From Duganella sp. CF402 (GTDB taxonomy: Bacteria > Pseudomonadota > Gammaproteobacteria > Burkholderiales > Burkholderiaceae_D), in assembly GCF_900109645.1 (NCBI RefSeq), contig NZ_FOBG01000001.1, positions 2,011,596-2,075,595 of the forward strand: a stretch of 64,000 nt of DNA, read 5' to 3'. Numbering within the stretch: position 1 is the first letter of the stretch; every line of letters starts with the position of its first letter. The notes below the pieces were generated by a model. It was given only the letters and a program-made list of their open reading frames with translations. It did no database searches and had not been told where the DNA came from. This document shows positions 43,754-54,265 of this stretch, piece after piece. Made by a program: the position numbers and the translations under genes.

Positions 43754-46339
43754 TTAGACCTTGACGGTATCCGCTACTTCGCGGAACTCTTCGATCTGGT
43801 CGAAGTTCATGTAGCGGTAGATATCAGCAGCGTTCTTGTCGATCACGCCGATGTGCGACATGTACTCTTCCTTGGTCGGGATGCGGCCCAGCGCCGAGCA
43901 CACCGCCGCCAGTTCGGCCGAACCCAGATACACATTGGTGTCGATACCCAGACGGTTCGGGAAGTTACGGGTCGAGGTCGACATCACGGTGGCACCCTTG
44001 CGGATCTGCGCCTGGTTACCCATGCACAGCGAGCAGCCCGGCATTTCCATGCGGGCGCCGGTGCGGCCCAGCGTGCCGTAGTGGCCTTCCGAGGTCAGCA
44101 CTTGCGCGTCCATCTTGGTTGGCGGAGCGATCCACAGGCGAACCGGGATATCCGCCTTGCCTTCCAAAATTTTCGACGCGGCGCGGAAGTGACCGATGTT
44201 GGTCATGCACGAACCCACGAACACGTCGTCGATCTTGTCGCCGGCCACTTCGGCCAGGGTCTTCACATCGTCCGGATCGTTCGGGCAGGCCACGATAGGC
44301 TCGTGGATGTCGGCCAGGTCGATCTCGATCACGGCAGCGTATTCAGCATCAGCGTCCGGCGCCAGCAGCTGCGGGTTGGCCAGCCAGGCTTCCATTGCTG
44401 CGATACGGCGTTCCAGCGTGCGCTTGTCCTGGTAGTTATTGGCGATCATCCACTTCATCAGGGTGACGTTCGAGTTCATGTACTCGATGATCGGTGCTTT
44501 ATCCAGGTGCACGGTGCAACCAGCGGCCGAACGTTCTGCCGATGCGTCCGACAGTTCGAATGCTTGCTCAACCTTCAGATCCGGCAGGCCTTCGATTTCC
44601 AGGATACGGCCGGAGAAGATGTTCTTCTTGCCTTTCTTGTCCACGGTCAGCAGGCCGGCGCGGATCGCGTACAGCGGAATCGCGTTGACCAGGTCGCGCA
44701 GGGTCACGCCAGGCTGCATCTTGCCTTTGAAGCGCACCAGCACCGATTCAGGCATATCCAGCGGCATCACGCCGGTGGCTGCGGCAAACGCCACCAGGCC
44801 GGAACCGGCCGGGAACGAGATACCGATCGGGAAGCGGGTGTGCGAGTCGCCACCGGTGCCGACGGTGTCCGGCATCAGCAGGCGGTTCAGCCACGAGTGG
44901 ATCACGCCGTCGCCTGGACGCAGGGCGATACCGCCACGGTTCTCGATGAAGGCCGGCAGTTCGCGGTGGGTCTTGACGTCGACGATTTTCGGATACGCTG
45001 CGGTGTGGCAGAACGACTGCATCACCAGGTCAGCCGAGAAGCCCAGGCAAGCCAGGTCTTTCAGCTCGTCGCGGGTCATCGGGCCGGTGGTGTCTTGCGA
45101 ACCGACGGTGGTCATCTTTGGTTCGCAGTAGGTGCCTGGGCGGATGCCCTGGCCTTCTGGCATGCCGCATGCGCGGCCAACCATTTTCTGCGCCAGCGAG
45201 TAGCCCTTGCCGGTGTCGGCCGGGTTCTGCGGCAGGCGGAACAGGGTCGATGCTGGCAGGCCCAGCGCTTCACGCGCCTTGGTGGTCAGGCCACGGCCGA
45301 TGATCAGCGGAATACGGCCACCGGCGCGCACTTCGTCGAACAGCACGTCGGACTTGACGGTGAATTCGGCGATCACGGCGCCGTTTTTCAGGGCCTTGCC
45401 TTCGTATGGACGCAGTTCGATGACGTCGCCCATTTCCATCTGGGTCACATCCAGCTCGATCGGCAGTGCGCCGGCGTCTTCCATCGTGTTGTAGAAGATC
45501 GGAGCGATCTTGGTGCCCAGGCAGACACCGCCGAAACGCTTGTTCGGGATGAATGGAATGTCTTCGCCGGTGAACCACAGTACCGAGTTGGTTGCCGATT
45601 TACGCGAAGAGCCGGTGCCGACCACGTCGCCGACGTAGGCCACCAGGTTGCCCTTGGCTTTCAGCGCTTCGATCTGCTTCAGCGGGCCGATTTTGCCCGG
45701 TTCTTCAGGGTTGATGCCTGGGCGCGGGTTTTTCAGCATCGCCAGCGCGTGCAGCGGGATGTCCGGACGGGTGGTCGCATCTGGTGCTGGCGACAGGTCG
45801 TCGGTGTTGGTTTCGCCGGAGACCTTGAACACGGTCAGGGTCAGGCTTTGTGGTACTTCAGGACGCGAGGTGAACCACTCGGCGTCGGCCCACGATTGCA
45901 GCACGCCCTTGGCGCGGACGCTGCCCTTGTCGGCCAGTTCCTTGACGTCATGGAAGTAGTCGAACATCAGCAGGGTTTTCTTCAGGCCTTCGGCGGCCAC
46001 TTCGCCCACGACGTCGTCGTCCAGCAGGTCGATCATCGGCTTGATGTTGAAACCGCCCAGCATGGTGCCCAGCAGCTTGGTTGCCAGTTCGCGCGAAATC
46101 AGCGGCGAGGTTTCCGAGCCTTTGGCAACGGCGGTCAGGAATGCTGCCTTGACCTTGGCCGCGTCATCCACACCGGCAGGAACGCGGTTGGTGATCAGGT
46201 CGACCAGGAATTGTTCTTCACCGGCTGGCGGGGCCTTCAGGAGTTCCACCAGGTCGGTGGTCTGGGCTGCGGACAGTGGCAGCGGAGGGATACCAAGGGT
46301 TGCACGTTCGGCAACATGGGCGCGGTAGGCAGCTAGCAT
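43754..46339 (-). CDS. acnB: aconitate hydratase B
   Basis: 861 residues, full length for AcnB. The HEAT-like N-terminal domain begins [20 protein letters not shown]. Fe-S cluster cysteines are in [15 protein letters not shown] and the pair [13 protein letters not shown] near the C-terminus, and the swivel domain has [20 protein letters not shown]. It isomerises citrate and isocitrate in the TCA cycle and can take part in the methylcitrate cycle. It is monocistronic: a promoter with a perfect 14-bp palindrome lies upstream and a terminator downstream. Confidence 0.98.
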   Translation of the reverse strand: MLAAYRAHVAERATLGIPPLPLSAAQTTDLVELLKAPPAGEEQFLVDLITNRVPAGVDDAAKVKAAFLTAVAKGSETSPLISRELATKLLGTMLGGFNIKPMIDLLDDDVVGEVAAEGLKKTLLMFDYFHDVKELADKGSVRAKGVLQSWADAEWFTSRPEVPQSLTLTVFKVSGETNTDDLSPAPDATTRPDIPLHALAMLKNPRPGINPEEPGKIGPLKQIEALKAKGNLVAYVGDVVGTGSSRKSATNSVLWFTGEDIPFIPNKRFGGVCLGTKIAPIFYNTMEDAGALPIELDVTQMEMGDVIELRPYEGKALKNGAVIAEFTVKSDVLFDEVRAGGRIPLIIGRGLTTKAREALGLPASTLFRLPQNPADTGKGYSLAQKMVGRACGMPEGQGIRPGTYCEPKMTTVGSQDTTGPMTRDELKDLACLGFSADLVMQSFCHTAAYPKIVDVKTHRELPAFIENRGGIALRPGDGVIHSWLNRLLMPDTVGTGGDSHTRFPIGISFPAGSGLVAFAAATGVMPLDMPESVLVRFKGKMQPGVTLRDLVNAIPLYAIRAGLLTVDKKGKKNIFSGRILEIEGLPDLKVEQAFELSDASAERSAAGCTVHLDKAPIIEYMNSNVTLMKWMIANNYQDKRTLERRIAAMEAWLANPQLLAPDADAEYAAVIEIDLADIHEPIVACPNDPDDVKTLAEVAGDKIDDVFVGSCMTNIGHFRAASKILEGKADIPVRLWIAPPTKMDAQVLTSEGHYGTLGRTGARMEMPGCSLCMGNQAQIRKGATVMSTSTRNFPNRLGIDTNVYLGSAELAAVCSALGRIPTKEEYMSHIGVIDKNAADIYRYMNFDQIEEFREVADTVKV

Positions 46340-46402
46340 GAAAGACTCTCAGTTAAGGTTGACTGCAGGACGGCAGGCCGAAGCCCGCCGAGACTGAACG
46401 CT

Positions 46403-46431
46403 ATTGTACATCAACAAGTCTTATATAAGAC
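46403..46431 (-). promoter_or_regulatory. acnB promoter with palindromic operator
   Basis: On the minus strand TACAAT (46408-46403) is a good -10 element. The 14-bp perfect palindrome GTCTTATATAAGAC (46418-46431) overlies the -35 position, where the hexamer itself is a poor match. This is where a repressor would exclude polymerase. The shape suits a GntR-family TCA-cycle regulator, but the identity is inferred. Confidence 0.6.
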
Positions 46432-46468
46432 ATATAACAGGAGACAGCAGCCGCCTTTTTGCCACGAT

Positions 46469-48661
46469 TTACGCCTTGGCGCGGGCGGCGTGCAGCTTTT
46501 TGTAGCTATCCAACAGGCGCTGGTGACGGTCCAGGCCTTCGAGTTTCATGCTGGTCGGCGTCAGGCCGTGGAAACGCACGCTGCCGTCAACCGAGCCCAG
46601 GACGGCGTCCATGCGGGCGTCGCCGAACATGCGGCGGAAATTGACCACGTAGTCGTCCAGTTCCAAGTCCTCGTCCAGCGTCACTTCCAGCACCACGTTC
46701 ATGGCCTGGTAGAACAGGCCGCGATCGACGGTGTTGTCGTTGTACTGCAGGAAGGCGCCGACCTGCTCCTGCGCCTCTTCCAGCTGGCCGAGGGCGAGGT
46801 TGATCAGCAGCTTCAGCTCCAGCACGGTCAGCTGGCCCCACTCCGTATTTTCGTCGAACTCGATGCCGATCAGGGTGGCGATGTCGCCGTATTCGTCCAG
46901 TTCGTTGTTTTCCAGTCGGTCCAGCAGCGCTTCCAGCTGCTCGTCGTCCAGTTGGTGCAGGTTAAGCACATCCTTGCGGAATAACAGCGACTTGTTGGTG
47001 TTGTCCCAGATCAGGTCTTCCACCGGATAGACTTCCGAATAGCCAGGCACCAGGATGCGGCAGGCGGTCGCGCCCAGCTGGTCGTAGACCGCCGTATAGG
47101 CCTCCTTGCCCATCTCTTCAAGGATGCCGAACAGGGTCGCGGCTTCTTCGGCGTTGGAGTTTTCGCCGTGGCCCGAGAAGTCCCACTCGACGAATTCGTA
47201 GTCGGCCTTGGCGCTGAAGAAGCGCCACGACACCACGCCGCTGGAATCGATGAAGTGCTCGACGAAGTTGTACGGCTCGGTCACGGCTTCGCTGGCGAAG
47301 GTCGGGCGCGGCAGGTCGTTCAGGCCTTCGAAGCTGCGGCCTTGCATCAACTCGGTCAGGCTGCGCTCCAGCGCCACTTCCAGGCTGGGGTGCGCGCCGA
47401 ACGAGGCGAACACGCCGCCGGTGCGCGGGTTCATCAGGGTCACGCACATCACCGGGTACTGGCCGCCCAGCGAGGCGTCCTTCACCAGCACCGGGAAGCC
47501 CTGCTCTTCCAGGCCCTTGATGCCGGCCACGATGCCCGGATACTTGGCCAGCACCTCTTGCGGCACGTCCGGCAGTGCGATCTCGCCTTCGAGGATTTCG
47601 CGCTTGACGGCGCGTTCGAAAATCTCGGACAGGCACTGCACTTGCGCTTCGACCAGCGTGTTACCGGCGCTCATGCCATTACTGGCGTACAGGTTTTCGA
47701 TCAGGTTGGACGGGAAGTACACCGTCTCGCCATCCGACTGGCGGGTGAACGGCAGCGCGACGATGCCGCGCTCGACGTTGCCGGAGTTGGTGTCGATCAG
47801 GTGCTTGCCGCGCAGTTCGCCGTCGGCGTTGTAGATGGCCAGCGTGTAGTCATCCAGCAGGCCGGCCGGCAGCTTGCCTTTTGCGGCTGGCTTGAACCAT
47901 TTCTCGTTCGGGTAGTGCACGAACTCGGCGTTGGCGATGTCCTCGCCCCAGTAGGCGCCGGCGTAGAAGTGGTTGTTGCTGATGCGTTCGATGTACTCGC
48001 CCAGCGCCGAGGCCAGCGCGCTTTCCTTGGTCGCACCCTTGCCGTTGGTGAAGCACATCGGCGAGTGCGCGTCGCGGATGTGCAGCGACCACACGTTCGG
48101 CACGATATTGCGCCACGAGGCGATTTCAATCTTGATGCCGATATCGGCCAGCAGGCCGGACATATTGGCGATGGTCTGCTCCAGCGGCAAGTCCTTGCCC
48201 TGGATGTAGGTGGTGGTCTCCTGGCCGGCCGGCGCCAGCGTCAGCAGCGCCTGCGCGTCGGCGTCGAGGTTTTCCACCTCTTCGATGATGAAGTCCGGGC
48301 CTTCCTGCACCACCTTCTTCACCGTGCAGCGGTCGATCGAGCGCAGGATGCCCTGGCGGTCTTTTTCGGAGATATCTTCCGGCAGCTCGACCTGGATCTT
48401 GAAAATCTGCTTGTAGCGGTTTTCCGGATCGACAAGGTTGTTCTGCGACAGACGGATATTTTCGGTCGGAATATTGCGCGTATTGCAATACAACTTCACG
48501 AAATAAGCCGCGCACAGGGCCGACGAGGCGAGGAAGTAGTCGAACGGGCCGGGCGCCGAGCCGTCGCCTTTATAGCGAATCGGCTGGTCGGCGATTACCG
48601 TGAAGTCGTCGAACTTCGCTTCCAGGCGTAGCTTATCGAGAAAGTTGACCTTAATTTCCAT
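46469..48661 (-). CDS. OsmC-YcaO fusion protein
   Basis: 730 residues from ATG 48661. Residues 1-130 are an OsmC-like domain (GPFDYFLASSALCAAYFVKL; peroxide-type Cys in ALCAAY). Residues 170-560 are YcaO: ATKESALASALGEYIERISN with ATP/Mg ligands, ALPFTRQSDGETVYFPSNLI, and AQVQCLSEIFERAVKREI. The C-terminal part is helical (ELKLLINLALGQLEEAQEQV). YcaO proteins activate amide backbones with ATP; E. coli YcaO affects methylthiolation of ribosomal protein S12. No precursor peptide or dehydrogenase is nearby, so a RiPP role is not supported. Adjacent to acnB but independent of it. Confidence 0.9.
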   Translation of the reverse strand: MEIKVNFLDKLRLEAKFDDFTVIADQPIRYKGDGSAPGPFDYFLASSALCAAYFVKLYCNTRNIPTENIRLSQNNLVDPENRYKQIFKIQVELPEDISEKDRQGILRSIDRCTVKKVVQEGPDFIIEEVENLDADAQALLTLAPAGQETTTYIQGKDLPLEQTIANMSGLLADIGIKIEIASWRNIVPNVWSLHIRDAHSPMCFTNGKGATKESALASALGEYIERISNNHFYAGAYWGEDIANAEFVHYPNEKWFKPAAKGKLPAGLLDDYTLAIYNADGELRGKHLIDTNSGNVERGIVALPFTRQSDGETVYFPSNLIENLYASNGMSAGNTLVEAQVQCLSEIFERAVKREILEGEIALPDVPQEVLAKYPGIVAGIKGLEEQGFPVLVKDASLGGQYPVMCVTLMNPRTGGVFASFGAHPSLEVALERSLTELMQGRSFEGLNDLPRPTFASEAVTEPYNFVEHFIDSSGVVSWRFFSAKADYEFVEWDFSGHGENSNAEEAATLFGILEEMGKEAYTAVYDQLGATACRILVPGYSEVYPVEDLIWDNTNKSLLFRKDVLNLHQLDDEQLEALLDRLENNELDEYGDIATLIGIEFDENTEWGQLTVLELKLLINLALGQLEEAQEQVGAFLQYNDNTVDRGLFYQAMNVVLEVTLDEDLELDDYVVNFRRMFGDARMDAVLGSVDGSVRFHGLTPTSMKLEGLDRHQRLLDSYKKLHAARAKA

Positions 48662-48734
48662 GAGGGGATCCAATAGTGCTCAAAACAATGTGGCCGCTAT
48701 TATCCCTCTTTTCCTCGCATCCGCCGAGCGCTAG

Positions 48735-49670
48735 TCAAAGATCAAGCACCAGCACCGGCGTCAGCGCCCGCGATACGCAGGGCATGAAGCAATTATTGGC
48801 TTGCCGCTCGCCGTCGCTGAGGACCGCGTCGCAGTGGAGCGGCGTACCTTCCAGCACCGTCGTGCGGCAAGTTCCGCACACGCCTACCTCGCAGGAACAG
48901 TCCAGCTCAACGCCAGCCTCTTGCAGGCATGCCAGCGCCGTGCGGCCTGCCGCCACTTGCACCTGCCGCCCGGAGCGATGCAGGGTCAGCGTGAACGCCG
49001 TTTCGGCATCGGCATTGGCGGGCGGCGCGCCAAACGATTCCTGGTGCACGGCAAACTGCCCTGCCTCGGTTGCCACCGTCTGCATGAACGGCGCCGGTCC
49101 GCATACGTAGACGTGGGTTCCCGCCACCGGATGCGTCGACAGATCCGTGCGGATCCGCGCCGCCGTCTGCTCGGGCGTCAGGCCCGCCAGCACCTGCACC
49201 CGTCCGGCCAGCGGGCCGCTTTGCAGCTCCGCAGCGAAGGCCGCACCGGCCACATCGCGCACAAAGTAGTACAGCTGGAACGGCTGCCGGCGCCGCTGCA
49301 AGGCATACGCCATCGACAAGATGGGCGTGATGCCGATACCGCCCGCAAACAGCAGGTGCATGTCGGCCTCGGGAACGAGAGCGAAGGCATTGCGCGGCTG
49401 GCCGATCTGCAGCGTCATGCCCACTGTCGCCTCGTCATGCAGCCACGCCGAGCCGCCGCGCGATTGCGGCTCGCGTTTCACGGCGATGCGATACGCGTCA
49501 CCGCCCGGCTGGCGGCAGCACAGGGAATACTGTCGCACCAGTCCATTACCCAGCGTGACGTCGATGTGTGCACCGGCTTCATATGAGGGCAGCTGCGCGT
49601 CTCCCTCCGCGCGCAGCTCCAATACGCGCACGCCGGCGCTATCGGCAATCGCATGAATTCGAACTTGCAT
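48735..49670 (-). CDS. vanB: Rieske-oxygenase reductase, vanillate demethylase VanB type
   Basis: 311 residues from ATG 49670 (MQVRIHAIADSAG), 4 bp after the oxygenase stop. Order: flavin-binding barrel (GAHIDVTLGNGLVRQYSLC), NAD half (LFAGGIGITPILSMAYAL, THVYVCGPAPFM), and a C-terminal plant-type [2Fe-2S] ferredoxin with CEVGVCGTC and a fourth Cys in PLHCDAV. It passes electrons from NADH to the Rieske oxygenase. The domain order is the standard one for VanB-like class IA reductases. Confidence 0.93.
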   Translation of the reverse strand: MQVRIHAIADSAGVRVLELRAEGDAQLPSYEAGAHIDVTLGNGLVRQYSLCCRQPGGDAYRIAVKREPQSRGGSAWLHDEATVGMTLQIGQPRNAFALVPEADMHLLFAGGIGITPILSMAYALQRRRQPFQLYYFVRDVAGAAFAAELQSGPLAGRVQVLAGLTPEQTAARIRTDLSTHPVAGTHVYVCGPAPFMQTVATEAGQFAVHQESFGAPPANADAETAFTLTLHRSGRQVQVAAGRTALACLQEAGVELDCSCEVGVCGTCRTTVLEGTPLHCDAVLSDGERQANNCFMPCVSRALTPVLVLDL

Positions 49671-49674
49671 ACGC

Positions 49675-50694
49675 TTACCCCGCCTGCCTTGCAACGTGGG
49701 CCGCCACGATACGGCGCGCACGGTTTGGACCACTGTCCACATGGATGTCCACCATCGGACCGGCGCCGTACTCGCACATATTGCGGTACTGCGCTTCGAT
49801 CAGCACACGGTCTTCCTCAAACGTTTGCGCTGTCTGCTGGTACACCACTTCCGCATTATCAGGTTGATCCGGATGGGCGGAACTGGCCATCGTCCAGAAA
49901 TAGTGCGAGGTGGTGCCGGTTTCCGGCGTAATGCCGTGGAAGCCGCGCATGTGGAAACCCTCGCGCTCCGGATTGTCCAGCGTATCGGCTCCCGCATCGA
50001 CAGCGCCGGTGAAGATCTGCAAGTGGGTCAGGCGGAAATCAATTTCCTGCCAGCGGTCGATCTTGCCCTTGAACGGCCATGCGGCGCTGTAGGTTGCTGG
50101 CGGCAGCGAACCGGGCATGTGGCGCACCACGCGCACATGGTCGCCCTCTCCGGACACCGTGGTCGGCGCTTCCATGTGCACCTTGGCGTTGCCGCCGATG
50201 GTGCGCCCATGCAGATAGCCGACATGGCTCAAGTCCAGCAGGTTGTCATGAATAAGCTGGTAAGGCGCATCGTAGTGGAATACGCCGCCCTTCCAGGTGT
50301 AGCGCGGATTCTCGTGCGCCGCGACTTCCGGCGGCGGGCCGGATGGCTGCTCCTCCGGCTCGGCGCCAAACCAGATCCAGATCACTTCGTTGCGGATCTC
50401 GGCCGGGAACGCGCGCACCCTGGCCTTGCCCGGAATTTTGACTTGGCCCGGAATTTCCAGGCACTGCCCTGCCGCGCCAAACAGCAAGCCGTGATAACCG
50501 CAGCGGATGCCTTCGCCCTCCAGCGTGCCGCAGGACAGCGGAACGGCGCGGTGACAGCAACGATCTTCCAGCGCGGCCACGCCGCCCTCGGTGCGGAACA
50601 TAACGATCGGGTAGTTCAACAGTTTGCGCGCGAGGGGCTGGTCCTTCAACTCCCACGCAAAGCCTGCGACGTACCACTGATTCAATGGGAACAT
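49675..50694 (-). CDS. vanA: Rieske aromatic O-demethylase oxygenase, VanA type
   Basis: 339 residues. The Rieske centre is Cys46-x-His48 and Cys65-x2-His68; the mononuclear iron site is in HDNLLDLSHVGYLHGRT. The start FPLNQWYVAGFAWEL is typical of VanA. Such enzymes oxidatively remove methyl groups from vanillate, syringate or related methoxybenzoates. Since the window also carries a gallate pathway, 3-O-methylgallate or syringate is a sensible substrate; vanillate would need a protocatechuate route not seen here. Substrate is inferred. It overlaps no gene and is 11 bp from the binding-protein gene. Confidence 0.9.
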   Translation of the reverse strand: MFPLNQWYVAGFAWELKDQPLARKLLNYPIVMFRTEGGVAALEDRCCHRAVPLSCGTLEGEGIRCGYHGLLFGAAGQCLEIPGQVKIPGKARVRAFPAEIRNEVIWIWFGAEPEEQPSGPPPEVAAHENPRYTWKGGVFHYDAPYQLIHDNLLDLSHVGYLHGRTIGGNAKVHMEAPTTVSGEGDHVRVVRHMPGSLPPATYSAAWPFKGKIDRWQEIDFRLTHLQIFTGAVDAGADTLDNPEREGFHMRGFHGITPETGTTSHYFWTMASSAHPDQPDNAEVVYQQTAQTFEEDRVLIEAQYRNMCEYGAGPMVDIHVDSGPNRARRIVAAHVARQAG

Positions 50695-50705
50695 AACTAT
50701 CTCCT

Positions 50706-51863
50706 TTACTTGGCTGGATCTTTTACCGCGTCGTAGCGGTCAATCTCGACGGCTCCGTAACTACCGTTGGGCAGCTTGTCGATGCGGCGGATGTAGATGG
50801 TCTGGACGACGTCGCTGGTCTTGGCGTCGATAGTGACGATGCCGCGCGGGCTGGCAGCGCTGTAGCCCTTGGCCGCAGCGATGAACGACGGCCCATCGAC
50901 CTTGCCGCCATTCTTGGTCAGAGTGGCGGCGATCAACGCCATGCCGTCATACGCGGAAGCAGCCTGGAAATTGGGCTTGAAGCGGTTGTCCACCGTCTTG
51001 GCGAAAGCCTCGGTAAAGGCAGCGTTCTCACGACCGGACTGGAAGTACGAGTAGAAGCCCGCCGTGTAGATGCCGGACATAGTCTCGCCAGCGGCCTTCA
51101 ATACATCTTCATCAGCCCAGCCTTCGCCACCGAGGAAGCGGATGCCCGCCTTGTCCAACCCTTTCTCACGATAGCCTTTCATGAAGGCGACCATCGGCTG
51201 GCCATTTGGCAGGAACACATGGATGGCATCCGGCTTGGCGTCCTTGATGCGCTGCAGGTAGGCGCTAAAATCCAGCGTGGACAAAGGCACTTTGACCGAA
51301 TCGATCACTGTGCCACCTGCGGCTTTGAAGCTGCTGGTGAACCACTGGTCGGCGTCATGGCCCGGCGCATAATCAGCGACCACCGAGAACACCCGGCGCG
51401 ATCCGGTCTTGTAGGCCCATTGCGCCAGCGGCTGCACGGATTGCGCAATGGTGTAGGAAGTGCGCGTCAAAAAGGGAGAGCGCGTCGTGATGGCGGAAGC
51501 GGCGGCGCCAGTGACGATCATCGGCTTTTTGGCGCGCTCGCTGACGCCTGCAGCGGCAATCGCATTCGGCGTGAAAACGAAGCCGGCCAGGATGTCGACC
51601 TTGTCGCGGCCGACAAGTTCCGTGGCCAGCCGCTTGGCGACTTCCGGCTGCGGGCCGGTGTCGTCCTTGTAAATCAATTCCAGCTTGCGGCCGGCAGCCT
51701 TGCCGCCGTTCATGCGCATCCAGGTGTCGATGCCGGCCTTCATTTGCTCGCCGCTTTGCGCGGCCGGGCCGCTGAGGGATGTGATCACGCCAATGCGGAT
51801 CGGCTCTTCCGCCGCCTGCGCGGAACACACGGTAAAGCACAGCGCCAGTAAGGTGCGTTGCAT
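50706..51863 (-). CDS. ABC transporter substrate-binding protein (branched-chain amino acid/aromatic type)
   Basis: 385 residues with a signal peptide ending CSAQAAEE. The Periplasmic_binding_6-type fold shows IRIGVITSLSGPAAQSGEQM, LELIYKDDTGPQPEVAKRLA, DILAGFVFTPNAIAAAGV and VADYAPGHDADQW. Members near aromatic genes bind benzoate-like compounds rather than amino acids. It is the first gene of the operon with vanAB and lacks permease and ATPase genes nearby. Probable role: capture of the methoxylated aromatic substrate. Confidence 0.9.
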   Translation of the reverse strand: MQRTLLALCFTVCSAQAAEEPIRIGVITSLSGPAAQSGEQMKAGIDTWMRMNGGKAAGRKLELIYKDDTGPQPEVAKRLATELVGRDKVDILAGFVFTPNAIAAAGVSERAKKPMIVTGAAASAITTRSPFLTRTSYTIAQSVQPLAQWAYKTGSRRVFSVVADYAPGHDADQWFTSSFKAAGGTVIDSVKVPLSTLDFSAYLQRIKDAKPDAIHVFLPNGQPMVAFMKGYREKGLDKAGIRFLGGEGWADEDVLKAAGETMSGIYTAGFYSYFQSGRENAAFTEAFAKTVDNRFKPNFQAASAYDGMALIAATLTKNGGKVDGPSFIAAAKGYSAASPRGIVTIDAKTSDVVQTIYIRRIDKLPNGSYGAVEIDRYDAVKDPAK

Positions 51864-51930
51864 GTTGTCTCCTTGGTTTTATGAGTGTTGTGCAGTCATA
51901 ATCAAGGACAACTGAGTATTTTCAAATAGA

Positions 51931-51950
51931 ATAAACAGAATAACGTTTAT
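51931..51950. promoter_or_regulatory. inverted repeat in the van/LysR divergent promoter
   Basis: ATAAAC (51931-51936) and GTTTAT (51945-51950) form a perfect dyad with an 8-bp centre in an AT-rich divergent intergenic region of about 117 bp, 30 bp before the regulator start. A LysR dimer site is the natural guess, though the exact T-N11-A pattern is not met. Confidence 0.4.
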
Positions 51951-51980
51951 ATGAATTTCGAATTTAGCTAAGAGGCAGCC

Positions 51981-52880
51981 ATGAAGGGATTTGACTTGAA
52001 CCTGTTGCCGGTGGCGCTGGCCATCTACGAAGAGCGCAGTGTCAGTGGGGCCGCGCGGCGGCTCGACATGAGCCAGCCGGCGGTCAGCGTGGCCTTGAAC
52101 AAACTGCGCAAATCGCTGGGCGACCCCTTGTTTGTCCGTACCGCCCAAGGCATGGCGCCGACGCCACGCACGCTGACGCTGGTCGATCCAACCCGCGATA
52201 TCCTGCAGCGCCTGCGCAACGACGTACTGGCCAGCACCGCCTTCGATCCAGCCAGCAGCGACCGCTGTTTCACCATCGCCCTGTCGGATGTGGGAGAAAT
52301 GACATTCCTGCCTCGCCTGCTGGAACACCTGCGGCGCGAAGCGCCGGGCGCCAGCATCGCCTCAGCCACCCTGCCGCCGGCGGAACTGGCGGTGGCGCTG
52401 GAGGAAGGCCGGGTCGACCTGGCGGTCGGCTATTTCCCCGATCTGAAACACCGCAACTTCTTCCAGCAACGGCTGTTCTCACACGACTTCATTTGCATCC
52501 TGAGTGCAGACCATCCGTTCCGGGGGAAACGGCTGACGATGGATCGGTTCCTGAGCATGGGACATGCGGTGGTGAAGGCGGAAGGCCGCAGCCAGGAGGT
52601 GTTCGAACAACTTCTGAGCCGTAAGCGCATCTCGCGCCGCGTGGTGCTGTCGACACCGCACTTCATGTCGATTCCGTTTGTGATCGCGGCCAGCGACCTG
52701 ATTGCGACCGTGCCGCGTGCTGTGGGAGAGAGTTTTGCGCGGTTCGCACCAGTGAGGCTGGTGGAACCGCCTATCGAAGTACCGGGCTTCGATCTGAAAC
52801 AGCACTGGCACCGCAAGTACGCCAAGGATGGCGGTAATGCATGGTTGCGGGCAGCGCTGGTCCAGTTGTTTGGTCAGTGA
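51981..52880 (+). CDS. LysR-family regulator (NodD/NahR-like)
   Basis: 299 residues of normal length. The winged HTH reads [20 protein letters not shown] and [20 protein letters not shown], the FDLNLL start being typical of the NodD/NahR/LinR branch. An effector domain follows. It diverges from the binding protein-vanAB operon and should control it in response to the aromatic substrate. Its 3' end overlaps the convergent permease gene by 7 bp. Confidence 0.9.
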   Translation: MKGFDLNLLPVALAIYEERSVSGAARRLDMSQPAVSVALNKLRKSLGDPLFVRTAQGMAPTPRTLTLVDPTRDILQRLRNDVLASTAFDPASSDRCFTIALSDVGEMTFLPRLLEHLRREAPGASIASATLPPAELAVALEEGRVDLAVGYFPDLKHRNFFQQRLFSHDFICILSADHPFRGKRLTMDRFLSMGHAVVKAEGRSQEVFEQLLSRKRISRRVVLSTPHFMSIPFVIAASDLIATVPRAVGESFARFAPVRLVEPPIEVPGFDLKQHWHRKYAKDGGNAWLRAALVQLFGQ

Positions 52881-54178
52881 TCCGTGTGCAGGTACGACGG
52901 CGTCTTCGGCAGGCGCAGGCTGACCAGGAAGGCGACCGCCATCATCACGGTGACGTAGACGTAGAACCAGCTTTCGTGGCCGAGGTTCTTGAACGACAGG
53001 CCGACGAATTCCGCCGAGCCACCGAAGATGGCGTTGGAAATCGCATACGACAGGCCCACACCCAGCGCACGCACTTCAGGCGGGAACATCTCCGCTTTCA
53101 CCAGGCCGCTGATGGAGGTGTACAGGCTGACGATGGCCAGCGCCACGGTAATCAGGACGAAGGCCAGCACCGGGCTGGTGTTCCCATGCAGGATGGCCAG
53201 GATCGGATAGGTCGCCAGCGCGCCCAGTGCGCCGAACAGCATCATCGAATGGCGGCGGCCGATGCGGTCCGCCAGCATGCCGAACACCGGCTGCATGCAC
53301 ATGTACAGGAACAGGCAACCAGTCATGACGATACTGGCCGTCTTGGCCGGCATGCCGGCCGTGTTGACCAGGTATTTCTGCATGTAGGTAGTGAAGGTGT
53401 AGAAGATCAGCGAGCCGCCGGCGGTATAGCCCAGCACCGTGATGAAGGCGGCGCGATGGTGCTTGAACAGGTTAGCCAGCGTGCCGGCTTCCTTGCTGTT
53501 GCGGTCTTCGGCCTTGATGGTTTCATGCAGCGTGCGGCGCAGCATCAGCGACACCAGCGCAGCCACGGCGCCCACCACGAACGGCACGCGCCAGCCCCAG
53601 GCCTTCAATTCAGCCGAGGTCAGGAACTGCTCCAGGATCACCACCGTCAGCACCGCCAGCAACTGGCCGCCGATCAGGGTCACGTACTGGAACGACGAGA
53701 AGAAGCCGCGCTGGCCGCGCAGCGCCACTTCGCTCATGTAGGTGGCGGTGGTGCCGTATTCGCCACCCACCGACAAGCCTTGGAACATCCGGATGATCAG
53801 CAGCAGGATAGGCGCGGCGACGCCGATGCTGGCGTAGGTCGGCAGCACCGCGATGGCCAGCGAACCGCCGCACATCATCAGCACCGAGACCAGCATCGAT
53901 TTCTTGCGGCCGACGCGATCGGCGATGCGGCCGAACATCCAGCCACCGATAGGACGCATCAGGAAGCCGACTGCAAACACTGCAGCCGATTTCAGGAACT
54001 CCGCCGTCGCATTCCCGCTCGGGAAGAACTGACTGGCAAAGTAGATCGAGGCGAATGAATAAACGTAGAAGTCAAACCATTCCACCAGGTTGCCGGACGA
54101 GGCGCTGATGATGGCGAACACGCGCTTGCGGCGTTCCTCGGCGCTGTATTGTGGTTGTGGGGGTTCATGCATGTTCAT
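52874..54178 (-). CDS. kgtP: alpha-ketoglutarate/dicarboxylate:H+ symporter (MHS family, KgtP-like)
   Basis: 434 residues from ATG 54178; AGGAG is six bases upstream. The start of helix 1, [20 protein letters not shown], and [40 protein letters not shown] and [20 protein letters not shown] match KgtP closely. It imports 2-oxoglutarate or similar C5/C4 acids with protons. It is divergent from a DctB-like kinase/regulator operon, which probably induces it. The track-like upstream extension overlaps the promoter and is rejected. Confidence 0.92.
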   Translation of the reverse strand: MNMHEPPQPQYSAEERRKRVFAIISASSGNLVEWFDFYVYSFASIYFASQFFPSGNATAEFLKSAAVFAVGFLMRPIGGWMFGRIADRVGRKKSMLVSVLMMCGGSLAIAVLPTYASIGVAAPILLLIIRMFQGLSVGGEYGTTATYMSEVALRGQRGFFSSFQYVTLIGGQLLAVLTVVILEQFLTSAELKAWGWRVPFVVGAVAALVSLMLRRTLHETIKAEDRNSKEAGTLANLFKHHRAAFITVLGYTAGGSLIFYTFTTYMQKYLVNTAGMPAKTASIVMTGCLFLYMCMQPVFGMLADRIGRRHSMMLFGALGALATYPILAILHGNTSPVLAFVLITVALAIVSLYTSISGLVKAEMFPPEVRALGVGLSYAISNAIFGGSAEFVGLSFKNLGHESWFYVYVTVMMAVAFLVSLRLPKTPSYLHTDH

Positions 54179-54265
54179 GCTGTGCTCCTGAAATATTATT
54201 ATTGGGTGGGTATGGAACCAGCATCGCACATCGGCGGCCCGGCCACATCCGCAACTTTGGCGCAC

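Noticed and set aside
43853..46336. 827-codon plus-strand open frame
   Set aside because: Shadow of acnB, which is complete and canonical on the minus strand.
46469..48661. A RiPP biosynthesis cluster built around the YcaO protein
   Set aside because: No precursor peptide, dehydrogenase or exporter is near; the OsmC fusion belongs to the housekeeping-type YcaO group.
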